Part shown: positions 1 through 8,882 of the stretch, in pieces
How the letters are laid out: each line of letters starts with the position of its first letter
Numbering within the stretch: position 1 is the first letter of the stretch
Source of the DNA: Nocardia bhagyanarayanae
GTDB taxonomy: Bacteria > Actinomycetota > Actinomycetes > Mycobacteriales > Mycobacteriaceae
Direction: 5' to 3'
Assembly (NCBI RefSeq): GCF_006716565.1
Contig: NZ_VFPG01000001.1
Coordinates: 4,402,001-4,466,000 of the forward strand
Length of the DNA: 64,000 nt
Translations under genes and position numbers: made by a program
The notes under the pieces: model-generated
Seen by the model: the letters and a program-made list of their open reading frames with translations, nothing else
Databases searched by the model: none
Told to the model about the DNA's origin: nothing

Positions 1-228
1 GGGTTTTCTCTCGAGAGTGGGTAAGCGGGTAACGGGTGCGCTGTCGGGCTGGATTTCGGCCGACGTTCTCGATCCTGATGGAGGGCCGAACCGGTAACGC
101 ATCCGCCCAGTGCTGCACACCGGCGAAAGACCCGGTGTGCAGCCGGGCGGTGTTATCGGGCGATTCCGAGCATCGGCGATCGGTGCTGTGGCGCGCTTGG
201 TCCAACTACAACGGTGTGGGAGGTTGTC

Positions 229-735
229 GTGCGCGGTGATCCACAACAGGCCAAACAACCTGTCAGCTCGGCCCTCGCGGGGCCGTACGGGCATCCGTTC
301 CATCCGATTCTCGTCACGGTCCCCATCGGGGCGTGGGTGGCGAGCCTGATCTTCGACATCGGCTCCCGCTTCGTCGACGACCCCGAGTTCCTGGCCGAGG
401 GAGCACGCTGGCTGATCGCCATCGGCGTGCTCGGCGCCTTGGCCGCCGCCACGATCGGCTTGCTGGATCTGCTGGCGATTCCCACCGGCACCGCCGCTTT
501 TCGCACGGGCTTGGTGCACATGGGTCTGAACCTCGCCGTGACGGTCGCCTTCGCGATCAATTTCCTGTGGCGAGGATCCGATCCGACGGGAGCCGTGTCG
601 GCCGGTCCGCTGGTGCTGTCCGTGGTGAGTCTGGCCGCTCTCGGGGTCTCCGGCTGGCTCGGCGGAAAGCTCGCCTACCACTACGGCGTCCGGGTGGCCG
701 ACGAAGCCACGCAAGCCGCCGGATTCGAACACTGA
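229..735 (+). CDS. DUF2231 family membrane protein
   Basis: A small integral membrane protein of about 168 residues. After a short polar N-terminus, the HPFHPILVTVPIGAW segment matches the start of DUF2231 proteins, a family of four-helix membrane proteins of unknown function. Four hydrophobic stretches follow, around residues 25-45, 60-85, 100-120 and 130-150. I chose GTG 229 because GGGAGG lies five bases upstream; an in-frame GTG at 214 would place that Shine-Dalgarno inside the gene. It is followed after about 125 bases by a flavoprotein gene on the same strand. Some DUF2231 proteins occur beside redox proteins, but nothing here proves a functional link. Confidence 0.8.
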   Translation: MRGDPQQAKQPVSSALAGPYGHPFHPILVTVPIGAWVASLIFDIGSRFVDDPEFLAEGARWLIAIGVLGALAAATIGLLDLLAIPTGTAAFRTGLVHMGLNLAVTVAFAINFLWRGSDPTGAVSAGPLVLSVVSLAALGVSGWLGGKLAYHYGVRVADEATQAAGFEH

Positions 736-860
736 CCGGCACACGACAGGCCCTGACCAGTCACGCGCACCTCGGTGGCGCAGGTCACAGTGCCGCCCTG
801 TCACAGGGATCCGGCCGCAGGCGTCTCTTGTTCGTCCAGTTACCCGAACAGGAGGCGGAC

Positions 861-1940
861 ATGAGAATTGTCGTAGTGGGCAGCGGCTACGCGGGCACGC
901 TCGTGGCGAACCGGGTGGCCAAGAAGGTCGAGGACGCCGAAGTCACGGTGATCAACCCGCGACCGGACTTCGTGGAGCGGGTGCGGCTGCACCAGCAGAT
1001 CGCGGGGACACGCTCGGCGGCGACCCCGCTGGTGGACATGCTGCGTGACGGGATCACGGTGCGGGTGGGCTCTGTCGAGAAGATCGGGGATGGCACCGTC
1101 GCTCTCGCCGACGGCGAGCGAATCGACTTCGACCACGCCTTCCTGGCGGTGGGCAGCACGGTGGCGCCGATGCCTGGAGCGGTCGCCGTTGGCACCTGGG
1201 AAGGCGCGCAACAGGCGCGCACGGCGCTGGCGGCGCTTCCCGCGGGCAGCCAGGTAGCCGTGATCGGGGGCGGTCCGACGGGGATCGAGACGGCGGCCGA
1301 GATAGCCGAAGCACGACCGGATGTGCGGGTGCGGCTGATCGGTTCGTCGGTGGCCGGTGGTCTGTCCGAGGGGGCGTCTCGGCGGGTGCGCGCCGGGCTC
1401 GAGCGGCTGACGGTCGACATCATCGATGACGATGTCGTCGAAATCGTAGCGGGTACAGGGGAATTCGATGACGTCGTACGCCTGCGCTCGGGGTGGGACC
1501 TGTCCTCCGACCTGACTCTCTGGGCGATCGTGGCCGACGTCCCGCCCCTCGCGGCGCTCAGCGGTCTGGCGGTCGATGCCCGTGGTCGCGTGATCGTCGA
1601 CGAGTTCCTGCGCAGCGTCGGAGACGAACGCATCTTCGCCGTCGGCGACTGCGCGGCCGTGCCGGGAGCGCGTTTCGCCTGCTACACCGCTCTCCCGCAG
1701 GCCATCCACGCGGCCGACAACTTCGCTCGCCTGGTCCGAGGCCGCAAGCCCAAGCCACACTCCTTCCCCTACTGGGCGCGTGGCGTCTGCCTCGGACGCA
1801 AGGACGCGGTCACCCAGTTGACCCATGCCGACGACACCGTCCGCGAGGCGTTCTTCGGCGGACGGGCCGCTGTCGTGCTCAAGGAAATGGCGAGCAGCAG
1901 CGCGTTTTCCAGCGCCCGCGCTGGACGCTCCGCTCTCTGA
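861..1940 (+). CDS. FAD-dependent pyridine nucleotide-disulfide oxidoreductase (NDH-2-like)
   Basis: A flavoprotein of 359 residues of the family that contains type II NADH dehydrogenases. The N-terminal Rossmann motif VGSGYAGT lies at residues 6-13, a second nucleotide-binding motif GGGPTGIE near residue 135, and the C-terminal FAD motif FAVGDCA near residue 260. No CxxxxC redox pair is visible after the first motif, so it is not a thioredoxin-reductase type. There is no obvious C-terminal membrane anchor. ATG 861 is preceded by AGGAGG. The larger reading frame beginning near base 333 only overlaps the previous gene in another frame. The substrate is unknown; a quinone or small electron acceptor is inferred from the family. 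Confidence 0.85.
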   Translation: MRIVVVGSGYAGTLVANRVAKKVEDAEVTVINPRPDFVERVRLHQQIAGTRSAATPLVDMLRDGITVRVGSVEKIGDGTVALADGERIDFDHAFLAVGSTVAPMPGAVAVGTWEGAQQARTALAALPAGSQVAVIGGGPTGIETAAEIAEARPDVRVRLIGSSVAGGLSEGASRRVRAGLERLTVDIIDDDVVEIVAGTGEFDDVVRLRSGWDLSSDLTLWAIVADVPPLAALSGLAVDARGRVIVDEFLRSVGDERIFAVGDCAAVPGARFACYTALPQAIHAADNFARLVRGRKPKPHSFPYWARGVCLGRKDAVTQLTHADDTVREAFFGGRAAVVLKEMASSSAFSSARAGRSAL

Positions 1941-2092
1941 CCAGAACTGAGGGACAGCGAGAAGCAATATCGCCACTGTCACGGTGCCGCATCATTGCCG
2001 CGACGTCGTTTCGAGAGTGCCCGCCGGGTGTCGCGTGAGACCGTAGGGTCGGGTCTGCCCGAGATCGTTCCGCGAGAAGGAGGCGACACGAA

Positions 2093-2416
2093 ATGCCGAA
2101 GTACCTGTGGCGGGTCAGCTACTCCGAGGATGGGGCACGCGGCCTGCTCGCGCAGGGCGGCACCGCCCGCCGAGCGGCCATCACGGAAATGGTCGAGAGC
2201 GTGGGCGGCCATGTGGAGGTCTGCTATTTCGCTTTCGGCGAGGACGATCTGTTCGTCATCGGTGACGCTCCGGACGAGGTTTCGGCCGCGGCGCTCGCCA
2301 TCCGCACCGCGGCCTCCGGTGCGGCGATCTCGCACACCGTGACGCTACTGACCCCGGAACAGGTGGACGAAGCCGTCGCGCGAGAGGTCACTTATCAACC
2401 GCCGGAAGCGTCCTGA
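2093..2416 (+). CDS. GYD domain protein
   Basis: A protein of 107 residues that starts MPKYLWRVSYSEDGARGL. It then shows the GG.VE..YFAFGEDD..VIGDAPD pattern typical of the GYD family, a ferredoxin-like fold related to Dabb proteins and of unknown function. Length fits the family. The start is supported by an AAGGAGG Shine-Dalgarno nine bases upstream. It stands alone between the flavoprotein gene and a convergent unknown gene. Confidence 0.85.
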   Translation: MPKYLWRVSYSEDGARGLLAQGGTARRAAITEMVESVGGHVEVCYFAFGEDDLFVIGDAPDEVSAAALAIRTAASGAAISHTVTLLTPEQVDEAVAREVTYQPPEAS

Positions 2417-2467
2417 GGTTGCGGTCCGCCGCATCTCGTGGTGCGGCGGACCGGCCACCCGCGTCCG

Positions 2468-3142
2468 CTAGGCGACCGGACGCTGGTCGACGCGAGTTCG
2501 CGCGTAGGTGATGACATCCTCCGCGTAGGCCGACCCGTCTTGGTCCGAGACGCACTGGCGGAGTTGGCCTATGGCGTCGTCGAGTCGCGGTCCCGGGCCG
2601 TGGTCGGCGAGCAGGACGACGATCGCCGCCCAGGCCGTGGTCTGCCGGTCGGGTCGGGCCAATAGTTCGTCGAGGTAGGTGTCCGGTTCCAGTAGCCGTA
2701 ATGCTCTGCGCGCGTAGGCATGGACGCGGCGGGGGAGTTCGGCGCGGATGGTGTCGATGTCGGATTGCAGCGCGTGGCGGCCGGCTTGTGCCGGGTCGAG
2801 CCGCAGGGTCCACGGCTCGGTCAGTTCGTCGGGTAGGGATTCGGTACCGATCAGATCGGGGCCGGTGGCCGCTTCCACAGGGATGGGCGGCAGGCCCAGG
2901 CGGAGGTTGCGCCAGTTGCAGTACTCCCACCAAGCGGTAGGCGTGGCGTTCATGGTCAAGCCGAATCCGAGAACCTGCTGTCCGTCGGTCCACGTGCGGG
3001 AGACGCGGCTGCGACCGACGGAAGCGACGCCACCCGGCGCGACTCGGGTCCAAGTCGGTTCATTGCCGTGAAACCCATACGGCTCCAGCGCTTTTCCTAT
3101 CTCGTGCAGCAGGCGACGTACCGCCGTATCGGGGCTGACCAT
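2468..3142 (-). CDS. Uncharacterised protein (weakly DUF4304-like)
   Basis: About 224 residues from the ATG at 3142; an upstream in-frame start at 3214 is possible but adds a low-complexity leader. I do not recognise the family with certainty. The N-terminal segment (LLHEIGKALEPYGFHGNEPTWTR) has the spacing of DUF4304-like proteins, in which a helix is followed by GF..xG..W.R, but that match is weak. The rest is rich in Trp, Leu and Arg with no signal peptide or membrane segment, so it is probably cytoplasmic. It converges on the GYD gene and lies downstream of a lipoprotein gene on the same strand. Confidence 0.6.
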   Translation of the reverse strand: MVSPDTAVRRLLHEIGKALEPYGFHGNEPTWTRVAPGGVASVGRSRVSRTWTDGQQVLGFGLTMNATPTAWWEYCNWRNLRLGLPPIPVEAATGPDLIGTESLPDELTEPWTLRLDPAQAGRHALQSDIDTIRAELPRRVHAYARRALRLLEPDTYLDELLARPDRQTTAWAAIVVLLADHGPGPRLDDAIGQLRQCVSDQDGSAYAEDVITYARTRVDQRPVA

Positions 3143-3269
3143 GTCAGGCAGATTAGCGACGAGCCCCGACACGGCAGCGCACCCCGCTTCGCCGCCGCGA
3201 TTCCGGTAGTCCATGGACGCGCTGCGAAGCTCCGGGGCCCAATGGCGTCTACACCGGTTACATCGTCGG

Positions 3270-4133
3270 CTAGTTCGCCGCGACGGCTCCCCAACCGGGA
3301 TGCTGCGCGGTCTGCCGCGGATCGGAAATCCGTTGCGCGGCAGTGCCGTCGCTGTTCATCACCCAGATCTCGGCCCCGGGTTCGGGTGCGGGATTGCGGG
3401 TGAAGAGGATCTTCGTGCCGTCGGGGGAGAACGTGGGATGTACGGTCCAGTCGTCGGTGAGTGGTCGCACGCCGGTGCCGTCGACGTTCATGTGGTAGAT
3501 CTCGGAGCGGTCTTTTCCGCCGCGGTTGCTGCTGAACACGATCCCGGTCCCGTCCGGGGTGAAGGTCGGGTCGGAGTTCCAGTGCGGGTCGGCCAGCAGC
3601 GGTCGCGGGTTGGATCCATCCGCTTCCATCAGCCAGATGCCCCCGTTTCTGGTGAAGGCGATCGTGGAACCGTCGGGCGAGAACGCCGGAGACTGTGAGC
3701 TGGCTTGGCCAGGGCCCGTCGGGTCGGGCGTCGCGGTGAGTTGCTTCGGCTCGCTGCCGTCGCTGTTCATCACGTGGATGGCGCCCCGGCGCGCGAAGGC
3801 GATCCGAGTTCCGTCGGGTGAGAACGTGGGTCCGTACCCGTCGACGGCGAGCTCGACGACATTGCCGCCGTCGGGATCCATTGTCGCGATGGCCCGCCCG
3901 CCGACCACGATCTTGGATCCGTCGGGAGCGAAAGCCGGATCGCTGCCCGCACCGATCCGAACGACCTCGCTGCCATCGAGATTCATGACGAACACCGACT
4001 GCCATCCGTCGTTGAAGGCGATCTTCGGCACGCGCGGCTTCGGCGCTTCCGGACCGGAGCTGCCACAGCCGACGAGCACACCCGCCAACATGACGGCGGC
4101 CGTGAGGTTTCGAAGCGCGACGCTGCTCAGCAT
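3270..4133 (-). CDS. Lipoprotein with PD40 (TolB-like) beta-propeller repeats
   Basis: A secreted lipoprotein of 287 residues. The N-terminus has a hydrophobic signal ending in the lipobox LVGC (Cys near residue 23), so the mature protein should be lipid-anchored outside the membrane. The body carries about six PD40 repeats of the pattern P.FSPDGT.I.F....IWVM..DG...., as in the propeller of TolB. These repeats are also obvious as DNA, recurring as reverse-strand cgggcgagaacg-like tracts about every 126 bases. The function is likely protein or ligand binding at the cell surface; no enzymatic domain follows the propeller. Confidence 0.85.
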   Translation of the reverse strand: MLSSVALRNLTAAVMLAGVLVGCGSSGPEAPKPRVPKIAFNDGWQSVFVMNLDGSEVVRIGAGSDPAFAPDGSKIVVGGRAIATMDPDGGNVVELAVDGYGPTFSPDGTRIAFARRGAIHVMNSDGSEPKQLTATPDPTGPGQASSQSPAFSPDGSTIAFTRNGGIWLMEADGSNPRPLLADPHWNSDPTFTPDGTGIVFSSNRGGKDRSEIYHMNVDGTGVRPLTDDWTVHPTFSPDGTKILFTRNPAPEPGAEIWVMNSDGTAAQRISDPRQTAQHPGWGAVAAN

Positions 4134-4321
4134 GCCGACCGAACTACGCAGGCTGGGGCTCCCGCCAGTCGATCGCCTCGCGCTGTCGCACCCGCGCCTC
4201 GCCGCCGTCGGTCGTCACCATCCCTTCGTCGGGGGACCGGTCTCCAACGATCCGAGCAGGTGAACCGCCGCGTGCCTGGCGACCGTATCGGCACCTCCAA
4301 CGACGCGAACGGTACTACTGA

Positions 4322-4327
4322 GATAAT
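4322..4327 (+). promoter_or_regulatory. Possible -10 hexamer of the CHAT operon
   Basis: GATAAT, one base from the TATAAT consensus, lies about 50 bases upstream of the CHAT gene in a 240-base gap between divergent genes. No convincing -35 hexamer is visible at the right spacing. This is a weak call based on similarity only. Confidence 0.3.
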
Positions 4328-4380
4328 GTCCCCCCAGTACTAGCCGCGACTCGCGCCAGGGGACGAGGAGATTGGCAGGG

Positions 4381-7300
4381 TTGGACGAGATCCGTACGGC
4401 AGCGTTACTGGAAGCGGCGAACCTTCGAGCGCAAGGTGCTTACAGTGCGGCCGCCGAGGTTCTGCGGAAAGCATGCATGGAAGCACTGCACGTCGATCTC
4501 CTGCGCGCGAATGACGAGCTGCTACGCGAATGCCTAGGCAAGGATGAGTTCGCCGCCGCATTGATGCTAGCCACGACCGGATGGGAGATCACCAGAACGA
4601 TCCGAGGCGATGACGAGGTTGTGCTCGAACGGGCGACCACCGTGCTGCTTGTCGCCCAGAAAATGGGCGACAACGAGCGGGCCGCGGCCTTCGCGGACTA
4701 CATCGTGCGAGGCTGGCGCGAGTTGGTGCCGCCTCGTCATCCGGATCTACTGCAGGCGCTGTTCGACGCGGCCAGCGTGGCGGCCGATGCCGGCGAGTTC
4801 GAGCGAGCTCTCGAGCTGTACACCGAGCTGGCCACAAGCACGGGACCGGGCGAGCCAGATCCCACGGCGGACGCGTGGCTACGCGCACAAAGTCACTTGC
4901 TGGCAGGAAAGCTGGCCGCCTATTTCCAGTCCGGCGACAAGGCCGAAGAACACTGGCAGCGGACTGTGCACTACGCATCGCAGCTCTCGCCGGAGGTAGG
5001 GCGCCCGCTGCAGATCGGTGCACTGCTGGGCATCGGTCACCTGATGCAGTGTTTCGGAGATCTCGCAGGGGCGACAGAGCCTCTGGTACGAGTCCACGGC
5101 TTGGTGCGCGAGCACATGGAAGCGTCCAGCGAACCTGTCTGGTTGAGCGAGGAAGCGAGTGCGACGGCCGCGGCCAATGAGCTGTTGCATCTAGGTATTC
5201 GGCTGATCCGCGCCCAGGACCTGCGTGAGGCCGAGCACGTGCTGCAGTCCGCAATGGACTTGTTCGTCCACACCGGCGACCGCTCTGGCGTTGCCCATGC
5301 TGTGCACATGATCGGGCAGGTCTACCACTCGATGGGGCACTTCGACCACGCGGAACGCAACTATCAGCACGCGCTGAAGGTATTCCGCGGTTCGGCGGCG
5401 TCACCGGAGCAGTGCGTACCTGTGCTGACCTCGTTGGGTGCGCTCTACGAAATGGGCGGCCGGTACGAGGAAGCGACGGCTGCTCTCCGCGAGGTCGTAG
5501 CGGCACAGCCGGCCGACGCAGGTCCTTCCGAACGCGTCACGGTCCTGAACAGCCTTGCCCGGCTGGACTTTCGTATGCGGAGGGACCGAGACTGCGAGCA
5601 ACGGCTCACGGAGGCCATCGCTCTGCTGCGTCCGTTGCCCGACAACGCAGACAGACTGAGCAAATTGCTTGCCAATCTCGCCGAGCTGTTCGCCTCGACC
5701 GGTCGTGCCGTCAAGGCGCTCACGACCTTCGACGAGGCTCTCGCCCTCGACGATCGCTGGCTGATCGAAGTGTTCAGCCGTGGGTCACAGCGCCAGTGGT
5801 TGGCGGCGGCGAGCGCGTCTCAGTTCCGGGTGGACCAGATGCTGTCCCTGGTGTTCGCCGAGCTGTCGGGCGATCCGGCGGCGGCTGCCATCGTCGCCAG
5901 CGCGGCACTGCGACGCAAAGGCCTCACCACGCGCGCGGCAAGATCATTGATCGATCGTGCCGCACGCATGTCCGACGCCGACCCGTTGGTATCCACGCTC
6001 GCCCAGAAAGCAGCTGAATTGCGCGCGATGATCGGAGCGTGGCGGCTGGCAGGGCCTGCACCTGGGCAGGAGAAGGAGCACGAGGATCGGCTTTTCGCCG
6101 GTCGCCGACAGCTGGACGCCATGGAGGCGGAGATCGCTACTCGGACCCATCGTGTGAGCGATTCGGACCTATTCGGTAGGCCGCTCGGCGAGCTCGTCTC
6201 TGCGATACCGTCACAGGCCGCGCTCGTCGAGTTCCGCCGTTTCACCGCCTACGACTTCCACTCGGAGGACCGCAGCGAGGCAGGCATGCGGCGCGGGACG
6301 CGCTATGCGGCGATCATCTTGCGCGATCGAACCAATGCCGTGATGCTCGATCTGGCCGACGGTGATCTGATCGACCGCCTCGTCGACACCTCCGTGCGGG
6401 AGCTCAGTGGTCAGCAGGCAGAGACGGACAGTTCTGCCGACTTGCGCCGCGCACTGATCGAACCGCTGGTGCCACATCTGGACGGTGTCGAGCATCTGAT
6501 GCTCTCCCCGGATGGCGAACTGACCCGCCTGCCGTTCGAGGCACTGCCGTTGGACGACGGCGGGCACGTGATGGATCGCTGGCTGGTGTCCTATGTCTCC
6601 GCGAGTCAGGACTTGACGCGTGGCACAGCTTCGTCATCGCACACCGAGCCGATGGTGATAGCCGCCCCTGATTTCGATCTGGTGGCGTCATCCGGCGCGA
6701 CTGGGCCATTCGCCCCGCTTCCGGGGGCGTACATCGAGGGCGAGGAGGTCGCCGCGTTACTCGAAGTCACGTCGGTGACAGGGGCGCACGCGGTCAAAAC
6801 GGAGGTGCTCAGCGCCCGCAGTCCGCTGGTGCTTCACCTCGCCACTCACGGCTTCTTCGCGAGTGCCGTGCGGCCACCTGTGCTGCGCCCCGAACAGTTC
6901 GCCGAGGGCATGACGATCGCTGCGGCGGATGCGCAACGTCAGCTCGTCAGCCTCGACGGCGTCTTGTCCACTCCGATCGAGTTCGTCGAGGTAAGCCCGA
7001 AGGACGACTTCAAGCGACTGTCCGGTGAGGGAGTGGATGATCCGATGCTGCGGTCAGGTCTGGCCCTGGCGGGAGCAAACTCTTGGCTGGTGGGCCAGGA
7101 CCTTCCGCCGGCCGCCGGAAACGGCGTCCTCACCGCAGCGGACTTGGCGGATATGGACCTCACCGGGACCAAGCTGGTTGTGTTGTCCGCCTGCGATACA
7201 GCTCATGGCGATTCACACGTGGGGGAAGGAGTGTTCGGACTGCGCCGCGCTGTGACGCTCGCCGGTGCCAGGTGCCTGGTAATGGCACTGTGGAAGGTTC

Positions 7301-7488
7301 CTGACCGGCAGTCCACCGAGCTGATGATCGATTTCTACACCCGGTTGCGGACAGGCGAACCGCCACCGATCGCGCTCGACAACGCACGCAAGGCGTTGCG
7401 CCGACGCTACCCTCACCCGGCGTATTGGGCTGCGTTCGTGTGCCAGGGCGGCATGGGATCTGTATTGCAGACAGAGGAGCCTCGATGA
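4381..7488 (+). CDS. TPR-CHAT domain protein (caspase-like protease)
   Basis: A large protein of about 1035 residues. The first two thirds are helical with tetratricopeptide-type repeats (for example AVHMIGQVYHSMGHFDHAERNYQHAL), expected to bind a partner or sensor. The C-terminal third is a CHAT domain, a caspase-fold cysteine protease module. The catalytic His lies in HLATHGFF near residue 823 and the Cys in VVLSACDT near residue 938, so both dyad residues are intact. GAGGAG ends at 4370, placing TTG 4381 at a better distance than TTG 4372. The stop overlaps the next start (ATGA), so the three genes 4381-8806 form one translationally coupled operon. Known CHAT proteins of this kind act in programmed cell death and antiphage systems; the role here is inferred. 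Confidence 0.88.
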   Translation: MDEIRTAALLEAANLRAQGAYSAAAEVLRKACMEALHVDLLRANDELLRECLGKDEFAAALMLATTGWEITRTIRGDDEVVLERATTVLLVAQKMGDNERAAAFADYIVRGWRELVPPRHPDLLQALFDAASVAADAGEFERALELYTELATSTGPGEPDPTADAWLRAQSHLLAGKLAAYFQSGDKAEEHWQRTVHYASQLSPEVGRPLQIGALLGIGHLMQCFGDLAGATEPLVRVHGLVREHMEASSEPVWLSEEASATAAANELLHLGIRLIRAQDLREAEHVLQSAMDLFVHTGDRSGVAHAVHMIGQVYHSMGHFDHAERNYQHALKVFRGSAASPEQCVPVLTSLGALYEMGGRYEEATAALREVVAAQPADAGPSERVTVLNSLARLDFRMRRDRDCEQRLTEAIALLRPLPDNADRLSKLLANLAELFASTGRAVKALTTFDEALALDDRWLIEVFSRGSQRQWLAAASASQFRVDQMLSLVFAELSGDPAAAAIVASAALRRKGLTTRAARSLIDRAARMSDADPLVSTLAQKAAELRAMIGAWRLAGPAPGQEKEHEDRLFAGRRQLDAMEAEIATRTHRVSDSDLFGRPLGELVSAIPSQAALVEFRRFTAYDFHSEDRSEAGMRRGTRYAAIILRDRTNAVMLDLADGDLIDRLVDTSVRELSGQQAETDSSADLRRALIEPLVPHLDGVEHLMLSPDGELTRLPFEALPLDDGGHVMDRWLVSYVSASQDLTRGTASSSHTEPMVIAAPDFDLVASSGATGPFAPLPGAYIEGEEVAALLEVTSVTGAHAVKTEVLSARSPLVLHLATHGFFASAVRPPVLRPEQFAEGMTIAAADAQRQLVSLDGVLSTPIEFVEVSPKDDFKRLSGEGVDDPMLRSGLALAGANSWLVGQDLPPAAGNGVLTAADLADMDLTGTKLVVLSACDTAHGDSHVGEGVFGLRRAVTLAGARCLVMALWKVPDRQSTELMIDFYTRLRTGEPPPIALDNARKALRRRYPHPAYWAAFVCQGGMGSVLQTEEPR

Positions 7489-7898
7489 TCACGCTGGCAG
7501 CGCTGACGGCGCAACTCGACCGTATGGCCGAACCCAGCGAACACGTGCCGACCATCGTCGTCGACGTCGATGCCGACGCCGATCCCGCGGTGGCTTCGGC
7601 ATTGACGTACTTCGACGACGACGATGATCGTACGTCGGTTCTCGTTCTGCACAGGGGCGAGGTTCTCGGTGTCCTGTCCCGCACAGCGGCGTACACGTTG
7701 CCGCCCCCACCGCAGTATCTGCGGCGCGATGCCGATCTGGCGGGACGTGCGGTGCTACCAGGCCGGCCTCGCTGGGAAGTTGTCGCATTGCGCTGTCCTC
7801 AGCCCGGCTGTACCCAGCGGCTCGGCCTCGTCTTGTACGCGCCAGAGCTACCCCGGTGCCCGGTTCACTCGGATGCGATGGTGGCCGAGATCCGATGA
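7485..7898 (+). CDS. Small Cys/His-cluster protein in the CHAT operon
   Basis: A protein of 137 residues that begins at an ATG overlapping the stop of the CHAT gene and ends overlapping the start of the membrane protein. The N-terminal half is acidic (DVDADADP, FDDDDDRTSV) with alternating strands and helices, ending in VLHRGEVLGVLSR, which resembles half a CBS module. The C-terminal part contains C-x4-C (CPQPGC) followed about 20 residues later by CPVH, which could form a zinc ribbon. I do not recognise a named family. Its position between protease and membrane protein suggests an adaptor, regulator or cleavage target. Confidence 0.75.
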   Translation: MITLAALTAQLDRMAEPSEHVPTIVVDVDADADPAVASALTYFDDDDDRTSVLVLHRGEVLGVLSRTAAYTLPPPPQYLRRDADLAGRAVLPGRPRWEVVALRCPQPGCTQRLGLVLYAPELPRCPVHSDAMVAEIR

Positions 7899-8806
7899 CG
7901 GCCGCGAGTTTGCCTGGCCTCGGCCAGAATCTGGGTCGCCGGCTCACCGTTGTCGGGGCACTCCCGGCACTTGTCGTTGTGCTGGGCGTCGCCGTGCAAC
8001 TTGCCGCCGGCGCGCCGAGTCATCCGCCGAGCCGTCAGCGACTGGTCAAGACACTCGAGGGGCTCAGCGCCACCGAGTGGACGGTGATCGCGGTGACTGT
8101 CCTGGTCGCTGTGCTGGTGCTTCAGCCGTTTCAGGTCGCCCTGGTCCGCGCGCTCGAAGGATATCCGCTGCTCCGAGGCCCGCTGAAAATCATCGGTCTG
8201 CCGATGCGGGCCCTCTGGACATTCCGCTGGAACCACCTGAACGCACGGCAGCAAACCCGCGACCCGGACAGTGCCGACAACAGCAAGGTACTCGCCGCTG
8301 CTGCGGCGCTGAGCAGGCTGCCGAGCAGAGAACGCCTCTTGCCCACCCGGCTCGGCAATACGCTCCGAGCCGCCGAAGACCGTCCGGCCGATCGTTACGG
8401 CCTCGATATCGTTGCCGCCTGGCCACTTCTGCACAGTCTGCTGCCGGAACGCGCAGCCGCGACCACAGATGACGCCCGCGATCAACTGGACTTTGCTTGC
8501 CGCTTCACTGTCGCGTTCGCTTCGCTCGGCGTCGTGTCCGCTTTCCTGCTTTCCGGCTGGTGGCTGGTCACCGTCGCGCTCGCGACCGCCATCCTCACCG
8601 TGCTGGCCTATAGGTCGACCATCGCCGCCGCCAGTACATACGGAGAACTTGTGAACACCGTTGTGGCACTGCACCGCTTCGATCTCGTGCAAGCGCTCCA
8701 CCTGCAATTGCCCGACAACGCCGAATCGGAGCACAAGCTGTTTCAAGCCGTATCGCTCCACCTACGCCAGGGCTGGCCGTTGAACATCGACTACCACCAC
8801 GGCTGA
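7895..8806 (+). CDS. Membrane protein of the CHAT operon
   Basis: About 303 residues from an ATG that overlaps the preceding stop. Four hydrophobic segments are visible: two near the N-terminus (VGALPALVVVLGVAVQLAA and WTVIAVTVLVAVLVLQPF) and two adjacent ones around residues 200-245 (FASLGVVSAFLLSGWWLV and VALATAILTVLAY). A charged cytoplasmic-type loop of roughly 120 residues separates the pairs. No enzymatic motif is seen. As the third member of a coupled operon with a CHAT protease it could be a membrane effector, a sensor or an anchor. I cannot assign a family. Confidence 0.75.
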   Translation: MTAASLPGLGQNLGRRLTVVGALPALVVVLGVAVQLAAGAPSHPPSRQRLVKTLEGLSATEWTVIAVTVLVAVLVLQPFQVALVRALEGYPLLRGPLKIIGLPMRALWTFRWNHLNARQQTRDPDSADNSKVLAAAAALSRLPSRERLLPTRLGNTLRAAEDRPADRYGLDIVAAWPLLHSLLPERAAATTDDARDQLDFACRFTVAFASLGVVSAFLLSGWWLVTVALATAILTVLAYRSTIAAASTYGELVNTVVALHRFDLVQALHLQLPDNAESEHKLFQAVSLHLRQGWPLNIDYHHG

Positions 8807-8882
8807 TGGCCGTCGGCGGGCGGATGTCGACGGAGTCGAGAAGCGGTTCAGCTGGGCCCGCGCGCGGGGCGGGAAGGCTAAG

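Noticed and set aside
1..228. A small open frame at the left edge (36-239)
   Set aside because: It overlaps the Shine-Dalgarno and start of the DUF2231 gene and has no recognisable features. The stretch appears to be an upstream region.
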